NCBI GenBank assembly: GCA_963717155.1
Contig: OY970326.1
Coordinates: 4,712,001 to 4,776,000, forward strand
Direction of reading: 5' to 3'
DNA: 64,000 nt
From: G963717155 sp963717155
GTDB taxonomy: Bacteria > Actinomycetota > Thermoleophilia > Gaiellales > JALYLC01
In this document: piece by piece, positions 57,103 to 64,000 of the stretch
How positions within the stretch are numbered: position 1 is the first letter of the stretch
Layout of the letters: each line of letters starts with the position of its first letter
Notes under the pieces: model-generated
The model's input: the letters and a program-made list of their open reading frames with translations, nothing else
Database searches by the model: none
What the model was told of the DNA's origin: nothing
Made by a program: the position numbers and the translations under genes

Positions 57103-57391
57103 GAAGCACACGCACCCCGGGTACATCGCCAACAAGGCGCCCGTGCAGGCCCGCCTGAGGCGCATCGAGGGGCAGGTGCGCGGGATCCAGGGCATGGTGG
57201 AGGACGAGCGCTACTGCATCGACATCCTCACCCAGATCTCCGCGATCCAGGCGGCGCTCGACAAGGTGGCGCTCGGTCTGCTCGACGACCATGCCAAGCA
57301 CTGCGTCGTCGGGGCAGGAGATGCGGCGAGCCGCGAGGAGCGGACGGACGAGATGATGGCCGCGGTCGGACGGCTGATGCGGCGCGGGTAG
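57095..57391 (+). CDS. csoR: Copper-sensing repressor CsoR
   Basis: 98 residues, all-helical CsoR/RcnR fold. The copper ligands Cys41 (RYCIDILTQ), His66 and Cys70 (DDHAKHCVVG) are all present, as is the basic DNA-binding segment QARLRRIEGQVRGIQGM. Apo-CsoR represses and Cu(I) binding releases DNA. It starts within the copA 3' end and is the last gene of the operon, with its target box upstream of copA. Confidence 0.94.
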   Translation: MTEKHTHPGYIANKAPVQARLRRIEGQVRGIQGMVEDERYCIDILTQISAIQAALDKVALGLLDDHAKHCVVGAGDAASREERTDEMMAAVGRLMRRG

Positions 57392-57456
57392 TCGCGCCTC
57401 GTAACGGCACGGAGTCGGCACGGGTTGGTGGGTCGTGGGGTGGTAGTCTCGAACGT

Positions 57457-58575
57457 ATGTTCGTGGCGGTGGATGGGGTGGTGGATGCGGCGCTCGAGGG
57501 TGAGCGTGAGGCGTGTCGCTGCGAGATCCGTTCGTTGTGTGCGCAGGACGCGCGGATCAAGCAGCGGTTGACGGAGCTCGTGCGGGCAGCGGACGATCGT
57601 GGTGACTGGCGGGCGGCGGGCTGTTCGTCGAGTGCGCAGTGGTTCGCGCAGGTCTCGAGCAGCGATCACCGAAGCGCGGTGCGGATCACGCGGACGAGTG
57701 TCGCGCTTCGCAGCCTTCCCGCGCTCGATCACGCGATGAGCATGGGCGCGTTGTCGCTCGATCAGGTTGCGGCTGCTGCGGAGTTCGCGACGCCGGAGAG
57801 TGATGCCGAGCTGGCGCGTGTCGCGGTCGGTAAGCCGCCGAGCGCGATCGCGTTGGCGGCGCGGACGCTCGCGCCGCCCGTGGTCGCCGACGACCAGGCG
57901 TTGTATGCGCGGCGGGCGTTGAGCATGAGTGGACGCGGGGGCGGCGCGAGCTCGCGTTCAGCGGCCGGCTGCCGCTCGAGCAGGGCGCCGATCTTCGAGC
58001 AGGCGATCTGGGACATCGCCAAGGCCCAGCGCGCGGCTGACAAGCAGGCCGGTAGCGTCATCGTGTGGCAGCAGTCGGCCGCCGACGCGCTCGTGACACT
58101 CGCCCAACACGGCGGCGGCGGTGCGATCAGGCGCAGTCCGACGACGCTGATCGTCCATGTGAGCGACGACGCGCCGCCGATGCTCGAAGGCGCCGGGCCG
58201 ATCAGCCTGGAGACCGCCGAGCGGCTCGTCTGTGATGCGCGGCGCCTCACGATCAAGCCGAGCGGGCGCGACCTCGTCCACTCGCGCGTCGGGCGCTGCG
58301 CGTCCTACGCGCAGAAACGCGCACTGCACAAACGCTCGGACCACTGCCAGTACCCCGGCTGTACCGCCACGCGCGAGCTCGAGGCACACCACCTCGTCGC
58401 GGACGAGGACGGCGGGCGCACCGAGCTCGCCAACCTGATCCTGCTCTGCCCGCGACACCACAAGCTCCTCCATGACCACCACATCCACACCAGCGGCACC
58501 GGCGACGCGCCCGTGTTCACCGACAAAGCCGGACGCCCGATCACCACCAACCAGCCACACGCACCACCCCGCTGA
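57457..58575 (+). CDS. DUF222/13E12-repeat HNH endonuclease-signature protein (compensating frame breaks)
   Basis: About 372 residues. N-terminal DUF222 helical region (LPALDHAMSMGALSLDQVAA) and C-terminal HNH motif (HCQYPGCTATRELEAHHLVA, LILLCPRHHKLLHDHHIHT). This actinobacterial multicopy family (13E12 in mycobacteria) is linked to mobile elements but has no fixed function. Between about 57925 and 57990 the frame reads SGRGGGASSRSAAGCRSSRA, whereas the next frame gives EWTRGRRELAFSGRLPLEQG, which fits the family; two opposite one-base errors would explain it. ATG 57457. Confidence 0.82.
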   Translation: MFVAVDGVVDAALEGEREACRCEIRSLCAQDARIKQRLTELVRAADDRGDWRAAGCSSSAQWFAQVSSSDHRSAVRITRTSVALRSLPALDHAMSMGALSLDQVAAAAEFATPESDAELARVAVGKPPSAIALAARTLAPPVVADDQALYARRALSMSGRGGGASSRSAAGCRSSRAPIFEQAIWDIAKAQRAADKQAGSVIVWQQSAADALVTLAQHGGGGAIRRSPTTLIVHVSDDAPPMLEGAGPISLETAERLVCDARRLTIKPSGRDLVHSRVGRCASYAQKRALHKRSDHCQYPGCTATRELEAHHLVADEDGGRTELANLILLCPRHHKLLHDHHIHTSGTGDAPVFTDKAGRPITTNQPHAPPR

Positions 58576-58596
58576 CGCCGCGAGCGATGTGGGGTC

Positions 58597-59868
58597 CTAC
58601 GCCGCCCGTGACAGGCTGGGCACGCGCCGGAAGCGCTCGGGTCGGAGCGGCGCCAGGTCGGAGCTGAGCTCGAGCCCGCGCGCGAGAGTTGCGACGTGCT
58701 CGCCCGTGAGAGGTGCGAGCGTGATGCCGAGCATCCCGTGACCCGTGGCGAGGATCACGCGATCGTCCGCGGGCGCGCGCCCCACGATCGGCATGCCGTC
58801 GGGCGTCATGGGCCGAAGGCCATGCCACACGTTGGTGATTCGAGCGCCGGCGAGGCCGGCGACGTGGCGCTCGCCGGCCTCCGCCACGGCGTCGACGCGC
58901 CGCCGCCCGAGGACGTCGGGGTCGGTGCCGAGCTCCAGCGTGCCCGCAAGGCGCAGCCGCCCGGCCAGCGGGGTCACCACGACGCGCGTCTCGGCCAGGA
59001 ACACGGGCTGTCCGATCGAGCCGTCGTGGTCGGCGAACTCGACGTGGTAGCCCTTCGCAGCCTCGAGCGGGAGTGACACGTCGAGGTCACGCGCCAGCTG
59101 GCGCGACCACACGCCGCCGGCGAGCACGAGCTGCCCGGCCGAGATGGCGCCGCCCGTAGTCTCGATGCGCAGCTCCGGGCTCGAGCGCACCACCCGCAGC
59201 ACCTCGACGCCCTCGAGCACGTTGGCGCCGAGTCGTCTCGCCCCTTCGGCGACCCGCCGTACGTACTGCAGCGAGTCGACGTGCGCATCGCCGGGGTAGA
59301 AGGCAGCGCCGAGCGCGCCCAGGATCGCCGGCTGCCGGGCGCGCAGCGCGGCGGCATCCAGGAGCTCCACCTCGAGCCCGGCTTCGCGATGCTCGGCGAC
59401 CGCGGCGTCGCGCGCGGCCATCCCAGCCTCGCTGAGGTAGACGTTCAGCGTGCCGGCCGAGACGAGACCGGTGTCGAGATGCGCCGCCCACGCGCGGTGG
59501 CGCTCGATGCTCTCGCACGCCAGCCTGCGCAGAAGCTCGGTGCCGGAACGGGCGTCGCGCGTTCGCAACGACGCCGCCGTGAACCGTGCGAGCCACGGGA
59601 CGAGGCGAGGTCGCGGTCTCAGCGAGAGCGGTCCCGCCGGGTCCGGCAGGAAGCGGATGCCCTCGAGCAGGGTGGCCGGCGACGCCATACGTTCGGCGTG
59701 GCTCGCGGTGACCATGCACGCGGTGCCCGCCGAGGCGCCCATGCCGACGGCACCGCGATCGAGCAGCACCACCTCGTGGCCGTCGCGCGCGAGCGCATAC
59801 GCCGCCGAGGCGCCGATGGCTCCGGCACCGATCACCACGATCTCCGTCGCCGAGGGTAGGTTCGCCAT
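58597..59868 (-). CDS. FAD-dependent D-amino-acid dehydrogenase/oxidase, probable D-hydroxyproline dehydrogenase
   Basis: 423 residues of the DAO/DadA family. FAD motif IVVIGAGAIGASAAYALARD, GTACMVTASHAERMASP, GGVWSRQLARDLDVSLPL and C-terminal HGLRPMTPDGMPIVGRAP plus GHGMLGITLAPLTGEHVA. It faces, divergently across 65 bases, a DapA-family gene and a hydroxyproline-epimerase-like gene. In hydroxyproline catabolism, cis-4-hydroxy-D-proline is oxidised to the pyrroline by such an enzyme. That assignment is from context. No frame break. Confidence 0.85.
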   Translation of the reverse strand: MANLPSATEIVVIGAGAIGASAAYALARDGHEVVLLDRGAVGMGASAGTACMVTASHAERMASPATLLEGIRFLPDPAGPLSLRPRPRLVPWLARFTAASLRTRDARSGTELLRRLACESIERHRAWAAHLDTGLVSAGTLNVYLSEAGMAARDAAVAEHREAGLEVELLDAAALRARQPAILGALGAAFYPGDAHVDSLQYVRRVAEGARRLGANVLEGVEVLRVVRSSPELRIETTGGAISAGQLVLAGGVWSRQLARDLDVSLPLEAAKGYHVEFADHDGSIGQPVFLAETRVVVTPLAGRLRLAGTLELGTDPDVLGRRRVDAVAEAGERHVAGLAGARITNVWHGLRPMTPDGMPIVGRAPADDRVILATGHGMLGITLAPLTGEHVATLARGLELSSDLAPLRPERFRRVPSLSRAA

Positions 59869-59933
59869 CCACCCACGATGGTATCGGCCGTCTACGATGC
59901 CTTGCAGACCGTCGAGGCATGGAGGGATCGGGA

Positions 59934-60842
59934 ATGCAGCTCGAGGGCGTCTACACCCCGGTGGTGACCCCGTTCGGCGACGATGGCGCGATCGACTTCG
60001 AGACGCTGACGCTGGTCATCGAGCACCAGCTGCGCGGTGGCGCTCGCGGGATCGTGTCGTGCGGGACGACGGGCGAGTACTACGCGTGCACCTTCGACGA
60101 GCGCGTGGCGTTGATGACGCACACGCGCGACGTCGCACAGGGCGAGGCGCAGCTGTTCGCGGGCTGCAACTCGGGCTCGACCCGCGAGGTCATCCGTCTC
60201 GGCGAGGAGGCGCGCGGCCTCGGCTACGACGGGCTCCTGCTGTCGGCTCCGCACACGTCCCTTCCGTCGCAGCGTGAGCTGGCCGGCGCACTATGCGGCG
60301 GTCGCGGCGGGCGTGGGGCTGCCGATCGTCCTCTACAACTACCCGGCTCGCGCCGGGGTGGAGATCGGCTTCGACGCGCTCGACGCGATCGCCGACCTAC
60401 CGGAGATCGTCGCGATCAAGGAGTCGAGCGGCGACTTCTCGCGCTTCCTCACGCTGCGCCGCCGCTACGAGGGTCGCGTCGAGGTCATGTGCGGCTCGGA
60501 CGATCAGGCCGTCGACTACTTCTCGTGGGGCGTCCGGAGCTGGCTCGCCGGCACGGCCAACGTGCTTCCCCGACAGCACGTCGCCGTGCTCGACGCCGCG
60601 CTGCGCGGCGACCACGCGCTGGCTCACCGCCTCTTCGAGGGGATGCTGCCGTGGGTGCAGGACATGGAGAGCGGCGGGTACAACCAGAAGGCGAAGCTCG
60701 GACTCGCGCCACGTCGGCATCTCCTGCGGCGATGTACGTCAGCCATTGCTCCCGCTCGACCCCGCGACCGGCGGCCGAGAACCTGCGGCTGCTCGACGAG
60801 GCGCTCGCCGTGCCGCTGCCCGAGCGCGCCGCAGCCGGGTAG
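59934..60842 (+). CDS. DapA-family lyase/deaminase, probable pyrroline-4-hydroxy-2-carboxylate deaminase (three frame breaks)
   Basis: About 302 residues, TIM barrel of the dihydrodipicolinate synthase superfamily: GVYTPVVTPFGDDGAIDFET, GTTGEYYACTFDERVALM, Tyr in VLYNYPARAGVEIG, the Schiff-base Lys in IVAIKESSGDFSRFL, then GSDDQAVDYFSWG. Breaks near 60287, 60708 and 60768 are each one base. Between the epimerase-like and D-amino-acid dehydrogenase genes, the most likely role is the deamination step of hydroxyproline breakdown, giving alpha-ketoglutarate semialdehyde. ATG 59934 (GGAGGGA upstream) preferred over 59919. Confidence 0.8.
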   Translation: MQLEGVYTPVVTPFGDDGAIDFETLTLVIEHQLRGGARGIVSCGTTGEYYACTFDERVALMTHTRDVAQGEAQLFAGCNSGSTREVIRLGEEARGLGYDGLLLSAPHTSLPSQRELAGALCGGRGGRGAADRPLQLPGSRRGGDRLRRARRDRRPTGDRRDQGVERRLLALPHAAPPLRGSRRGHVRLGRSGRRLLLVGRPELARRHGQRASPTARRRARRRAARRPRAGSPPLRGDAAVGAGHGERRVQPEGEARTRATSASPAAMYVSHCSRSTPRPAAENLRLLDEALAVPLPERAAAG

Positions 60843-60846
60843 CAGC

Positions 60847-61906
60847 GTGCGCCTCGACGCAGACGCTCACCGCGGTCGAGACGCACGCGGAGGGCGAGCA
60901 GGGCACCGTCTACCTCGGAAGCGTCTTCGACATCCCGGGAGCGACGGCGCGCGAGAAGCTCCAGCACGTCAACGAGGTCGACGACCGGATCCGGCGCTTC
61001 CTGTGCTTCGAGCCGCGCGGGCGCTCGCAGGCGAGCGCGAACATCGTGTTCCCGTCGACCGATCCCGAGGCAGATGCCGGGTTCATCATCCTGCAGGCGG
61101 ACCGCGCGCACGCGATGAGCGGCTCGAACACGATCTGCGTCGTCACGGCGCTGCTCGAGACCGGCACGATCCCGATGCGCGAGCCGGAGACGCTCGTGAC
61201 GCTCGAGACCGCTGCAGGACTCGTGCGGGCTCGCGCGACCTGCCGCGACGGCCGCTGCGAGCGCGTCACGCTCGATGGCGTGGCGAGCTTCGTGGAGGAG
61301 CTCGACGTGCCGCTGCACGTACCGGGGTACGGCGATCTGGAGGTCGACATCGCCTACGGCGGCTGCTACTACGTGCTCGCCGACGCGGGGCAGATCGATC
61401 TGCCTCTGACCCGCGATCGAGCGCGCGAGGTGGTCGACGCAGGCACGGCGATCTTCCGCGCCGCCAGCGACGCGATCGCGGTGCGCCATCCCGAGGTTCC
61501 CGAGATCGACTTCATCTCGTACGCCATGCTGACGGGCGACGACGATCCCGCGGCGGGGCGGTTGCGCGGTGCCACCGTCCTCAGCGGACGTGTCGACCGC
61601 TCGCCATGCGGCACGGGGAACTCGGCGCGGCTCGCCTGCATGGCGGCGCGCGGTCAGGCCGCCGTCGGCAGCCGCTTCGTCGCCACGTCGCTGATCGACA
61701 GCGAGTTCACCGTCGAGCTGACCGGTGCGAGCGAGGTCGGCGGTCGACCCGCGGTGCTTCCGCGCATCTCAGGCCGCGGCTGGGTGGTCGGAACGCGGAT
61801 CACGGCGGTCGATCCCACCGATCCGTACCAGACGGGATACGTGCTTTCGGACGTGTGGGGCAGCGATATTGCCGAGGCTGCACGGGCGGGGTTGCGCCCC
61901 GGCTGA
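60847..61906 (+). CDS. Proline racemase superfamily protein, hydroxyproline 2-epimerase-like with Ser/Cys active site (one frame break)
   Basis: About 352 residues. AVETHAEGEQGTVYLGSVFD, EADAGFIILQADRAHAMSGS, NTICVVTALLETGTIPMREP, VDIAYGGCYYVLADAG, VDRSPCGTGNSARLACM. The first catalytic position, Cys in classical racemases (MCGHN), is Ser here (MSGSN), while the second Cys (SPCGTG) is kept. Ser/Cys members are reported to have 4-hydroxyproline epimerase and trans-3-hydroxyproline dehydratase activities. GTG 60847 is four bases after the deaminase stop, and removing one G near 60863 joins it to the main frame. Confidence 0.82.
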
Positions 61907-61997
61907 GCAACGCTATCCTCGTGCGGGGTTGCGGTGGGGGTCGAGGAACGCCGCTCGAGGTGATCAACGGCGCGCGCCGTTCAACGAGGGAGGGTTC

Positions 61998-63146
61998 TTG
62001 AGGATCTCGGGGATAGTGGCTCTACTGCTCGCGTGCGTACTGCCCGGCTCGGCGCTCGCCGACGCCCCCACCGTCGTGCTCTCGGATCCGGCGGAGCAGG
62101 TATGCCTTCCGCACAGCATCTGCCTGCCAGACATCGTCGGCGCGTCGGCCTCGTTCGACCCGACGGCCGGCACCGTCGCGGTGTCGGTGACCTTCGTTCG
62201 CACGTTGCCCCCACAGTCAGATCCGAGCGCACCCGGCGACGAGATCCGTTTCGTCCTGGGTCACGCCGTGTCGAATGGTCACTGCACCAATATCACGAGC
62301 TCCGACCTCGCGACCGGCCTCGCCCAGGGAGACCTCGATCTGCGCGGATACGTCAGCGGATCTGTCGTCAACCAGGAGTGGGCGGTCGCTCGCCTCGCGA
62401 TCGGGGGAACTCCCGCCTCGACGGTCCCCCGAGTGTTGAGCGCCGACGACAAGACGCTGCAGTACACGGTGAGCAGTCCTGCCCTCGTCGGTAGCGACTT
62501 CCGCTGCTTCGAGGTGTCGGAGACCCAGTTCAACCCGAGCGCCCAGGTCGACGACGGCACGCAGTACGCGCTCTTCCCCGGTGTCCAGCCGCTCGCCGAG
62601 ATCTCAAGTGTCGCAGTGCGCCGCATCGCAGCGACCTCGGCATCGGTCGTCGCCTCGATCGATCCGGATGGAGCGCCGACATCGGCATACCTGGAGTTCG
62701 GAACGACCACGCACTACGGCAGGCGAACGAGCGCCGGGAACCCGCTGTCCGCCGTCGGGCCCTTCGCGAGCGACCTGACGGGGCTCAAGGCGGGCACGAC
62801 CTACCACTACCGCATCGTCGCGACGAGCGCCTTCGGCTCCACGTCGACGACCGACGCGTCGTTCAGGACCACGCCGGTCGCCACGGCCACGAGCGCGCCG
62901 CGTCTGGTGGGCTCGCTGAAGACAGGCTCCCTCGCCCGGTGCACCAGGGGGACGTGGAGCATCCCGGTGAAGGTCAGCTCGTATCGGTGGCTCCGCGGAG
63001 GCGTCCCGATCCCCGGTGCAGCCGCGTCGAGCTACCGGATCCGGTCGAGCGATGCCGGGCATACGGTCCGCTGTGCAGTCGTGGTGACCGTCGCCGCGAA
63101 GAAGTCGACTCAGGCTGTGAGCCCGGCGCGCAAGGTGTCTGCGTAG
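61998..63146 (+). CDS. Secreted protein with fibronectin type III-like domain
   Basis: About 382 residues. Signal peptide MRISGIVALLLACVLPGSALA with likely cleavage at ALA-D. An N-terminal beta-rich domain (about res 25-195) contains four to five cysteines. It is followed by a FN3-like domain (TSASVVASIDPDGAPTSAYL to TYHYRIVATSAFGSTSTTDA) and a C-terminal Ig-like segment (KVSSYRWLRGGVPIPGAAAS). It probably binds or decorates the cell exterior; no catalytic motif seen. TTG 61998 is preceded by GGGAGGG. Alone on this strand; ends ahead of a large hairpin. Confidence 0.75.
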   Translation: MRISGIVALLLACVLPGSALADAPTVVLSDPAEQVCLPHSICLPDIVGASASFDPTAGTVAVSVTFVRTLPPQSDPSAPGDEIRFVLGHAVSNGHCTNITSSDLATGLAQGDLDLRGYVSGSVVNQEWAVARLAIGGTPASTVPRVLSADDKTLQYTVSSPALVGSDFRCFEVSETQFNPSAQVDDGTQYALFPGVQPLAEISSVAVRRIAATSASVVASIDPDGAPTSAYLEFGTTTHYGRRTSAGNPLSAVGPFASDLTGLKAGTTYHYRIVATSAFGSTSTTDASFRTTPVATATSAPRLVGSLKTGSLARCTRGTWSIPVKVSSYRWLRGGVPIPGAAASSYRIRSSDAGHTVRCAVVVTVAAKKSTQAVSPARKVSA

Positions 63147-63172
63147 GGCTGCGCAGATGCGGATTGTCGTTC

Positions 63173-63217
63173 CGGTTCCTCGCCGAGTGCCCCTTCCGGG
63201 CCTCCGGCGAGGAACCG
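63173..63217. terminator. Bidirectional hairpin terminator
   Basis: Perfect 13 bp inverted repeat CGGTTCCTCGCCG / CGGCGAGGAACCG with a 19-base loop, between the convergent secreted-protein and cupredoxin genes. It would serve both transcripts. Confidence 0.7.
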
Positions 63218-63244
63218 AGATGACAGATTCTCGTACCGGAACGC

Positions 63245-63616
63245 TTAAGTAACAGTAACCTTGATCTTCATGCCGAGCGCGGCATGCGGGACGCACTCGA
63301 ACGAGTAGGTGCCCTTCTTCGCCAGTGCGACCGTGAGCGGCGCGTGCTTGTTGGTCGCGGCACCCGAGTTGACCTTCTTGACGCCGCCCGGAAGCGCCGT
63401 CGAGACGACGTTGTGGAAGCCGTTCTTCCACACGAACTTCAGCTTGTCTCCGACCTTGGCCTTGGCCGTATTGTTGGCCTTGCCGTTGAAGGTGACCCCG
63501 GAGAGGGTCACCGTCACGGTCTTACCCTGCGACTTCGCGGTAGCGATTCCCGTCATCGCCACGCTGATGACAGCGAGAATCGCGACCATTGCTACGACTG
63601 TCCTGCGCACGTGCAT
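63245..63616 (-). CDS. Secreted cupredoxin (plastocyanin/azurin-like)
   Basis: 123 residues. Signal peptide (VRRTVVAMVAILAVISVAMT, cleavage about IATA-K). A small beta barrel follows with type I copper ligands in order: His in NGFHNVVS, Cys in YSFECVPH, His in CVPHAAL and Met in GMKIKVTVT. It would carry electrons or bind copper outside the cell. ATG 63616 is upstream of the signal; an in-frame ATG at 63637 adds seven residues. The partial gene next to it, also on this strand, may be copper-related. Confidence 0.88.
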   Translation of the reverse strand: MHVRRTVVAMVAILAVISVAMTGIATAKSQGKTVTVTLSGVTFNGKANNTAKAKVGDKLKFVWKNGFHNVVSTALPGGVKKVNSGAATNKHAPLTVALAKKGTYSFECVPHAALGMKIKVTVT

Positions 63617-63723
63617 ACCTCCGTCGATTGCCCCCACACAGCGGCCAGATGAGCGCCATATTTGCCCCGAACCGCAGCCGTTCGAACGGCCGAAGCGGAG
63701 CTTACCATCCGCTTCCTCGCAGT

Positions 63724-64000
63724 CTAGGACTTCGGCGGGACGATCTTGGTTGGCGCATTGAACGGTCCGTACCTGTCGTGCATGAAGTGGGCGTTCGCGA
63801 TCATGTGCAGATCGAGCGTCCGCAGCGTGCGCTTGTCGATCGAGACCAGGAACCAGGCGGGAGTGCGCGGGTCGTAGAAGGAGATGCGCCAGACGGGACG
63901 TCCGCCGAAGCTCCCGCTGCCGAGCACGTGCGCGTCGGTTGCGCTGACCCAGAACGGCTGCGGTTGATGGAGGCGCAGCGCCGCGCTCGACTCCCAGGCG
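63724..64000 (-). CDS. C-terminal fragment of a protein, possibly CopC/CopD-related (5' end outside window)
   Basis: The frame is open to the end of the window, with 91 residues visible. The visible part reads AWESSAALRLHQPQPFWVSA, then RPVWRISFYDPRTPAWFLVS and IDKRTLRTLDLHMIANAHFM before ending APTKIVPPKS. Similar tails occur after CopC/CopD-type copper-resistance domains in actinobacteria as far as I recall, but the informative part lies outside the window. The neighbouring cupredoxin supports a copper link. Treat the family call as tentative. Confidence 0.4.
   Translation of the reverse strand, partial: AWESSAALRLHQPQPFWVSATDAHVLGSGSFGGRPVWRISFYDPRTPAWFLVSIDKRTLRTLDLHMIANAHFMHDRYGPFNAPTKIVPPKS

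Noticed and set aside
57457..58575. HNH gene as evidence of a mobile element or homing endonuclease
   Set aside because: DUF222/13E12 proteins are common single chromosomal genes in actinobacteria. I see no flanking repeats, integrase or insertion in another gene.
1..64000. tRNA, rRNA, CRISPR arrays or insertion sequences
   Set aside because: Scanning both strands by eye I found no T-loop/anticodon arrangement, regularly spaced repeats or transposase motifs. A tRNAscan or Infernal run would be needed to exclude small RNAs fully.

Overview
The window is strongly GC-rich, densely coded DNA with many GTG and TTG starts, short or overlapping gene junctions and NarL/LuxR, TetR, CsoR, Zur and ECF regulators. 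This points to a high-GC actinobacterium. The zwf-GH15 pair, the fused response regulator/thioredoxin-reductase-like enzyme beside a CRP-type sensor kinase, and the fused zinc permease/binding protein suggest Thermoleophilia (Solirubrobacterales or Gaiellales relatives), but that is inference. I see no rRNA, tRNA, CRISPR array, insertion sequence or prophage. It reads as chromosomal metabolic and regulatory sequence.

Layout. 1-7.4 kb: end of zwf, a GH15 glycosidase, a GMC oxidoreductase, a MalT-like LuxR regulator and an aldose 1-epimerase (sugar metabolism). 7.6-13.7 kb: a membrane-anchored phosphodiesterase, cydDC and a GAP-family membrane protein. 13.7-18.2 kb: a TetR/DUF4242 divergon with duplicated operators, a small secreted protein and a large secreted SGNH hydrolase. 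18.2-25.2 kb: a hypothetical protein, a PLP decarboxylase operon, an EamA transporter, a single-chain ECF sigma/zinc-finger/membrane/ice-binding-like protein, and a GT39-type glycosyltransferase. 25.4-34 kb: a two-component pair, then a redox cluster (receiver-oxidoreductase fusion, CRP-domain kinase, sulfite-oxidase-like protein, flavin reductase, DUF6510, WrbA) facing an aldehyde dehydrogenase. 34-39.6 kb: a PAS-PAS-GGDEF-HD-GYP protein, then a fluoride operon (riboswitch, two crcB genes, triple DUF190 protein) divergent from rhodanese and cation/proton exchanger genes. 39.8-50 kb: aldehyde dehydrogenase, adenosine deaminase, PPK2, LuxR-ATPase, methyltransferase, acyl-CoA dehydrogenase, a BtuF-like protein and a GT4. 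50-54 kb: zur and a zinc ABC transporter. 54.8-57.4 kb: a copA-csoR copper operon. 57.5-64 kb: a DUF222/HNH protein, a hydroxyproline catabolic cluster, a secreted protein, a cupredoxin and the end of a possible copper-resistance protein.

Themes. Metal and halide homeostasis recurs: zinc (Zur boxes, Znu), copper (CsoR operator, CopA, cupredoxin), fluoride (riboswitch, CrcB) and a presumptive nickel-binding DUF4242 protein. A palindrome in the TetR/DUF4242 region (GCACGA-N4-TCGTGC) recurs upstream of the methyltransferase 32 kb away, suggesting a small regulon. The most unusual gene is the uninterrupted 655-residue sigma/ice-binding fusion at 21716-23683.

Caveat. About forty single-base frame breaks interrupt otherwise well-conserved genes, mostly between 24 and 36 kb. 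Nearly all are repaired by removing one base. I treat them as probable sequence or assembly errors and annotate each interrupted gene as one CDS across its breaks.
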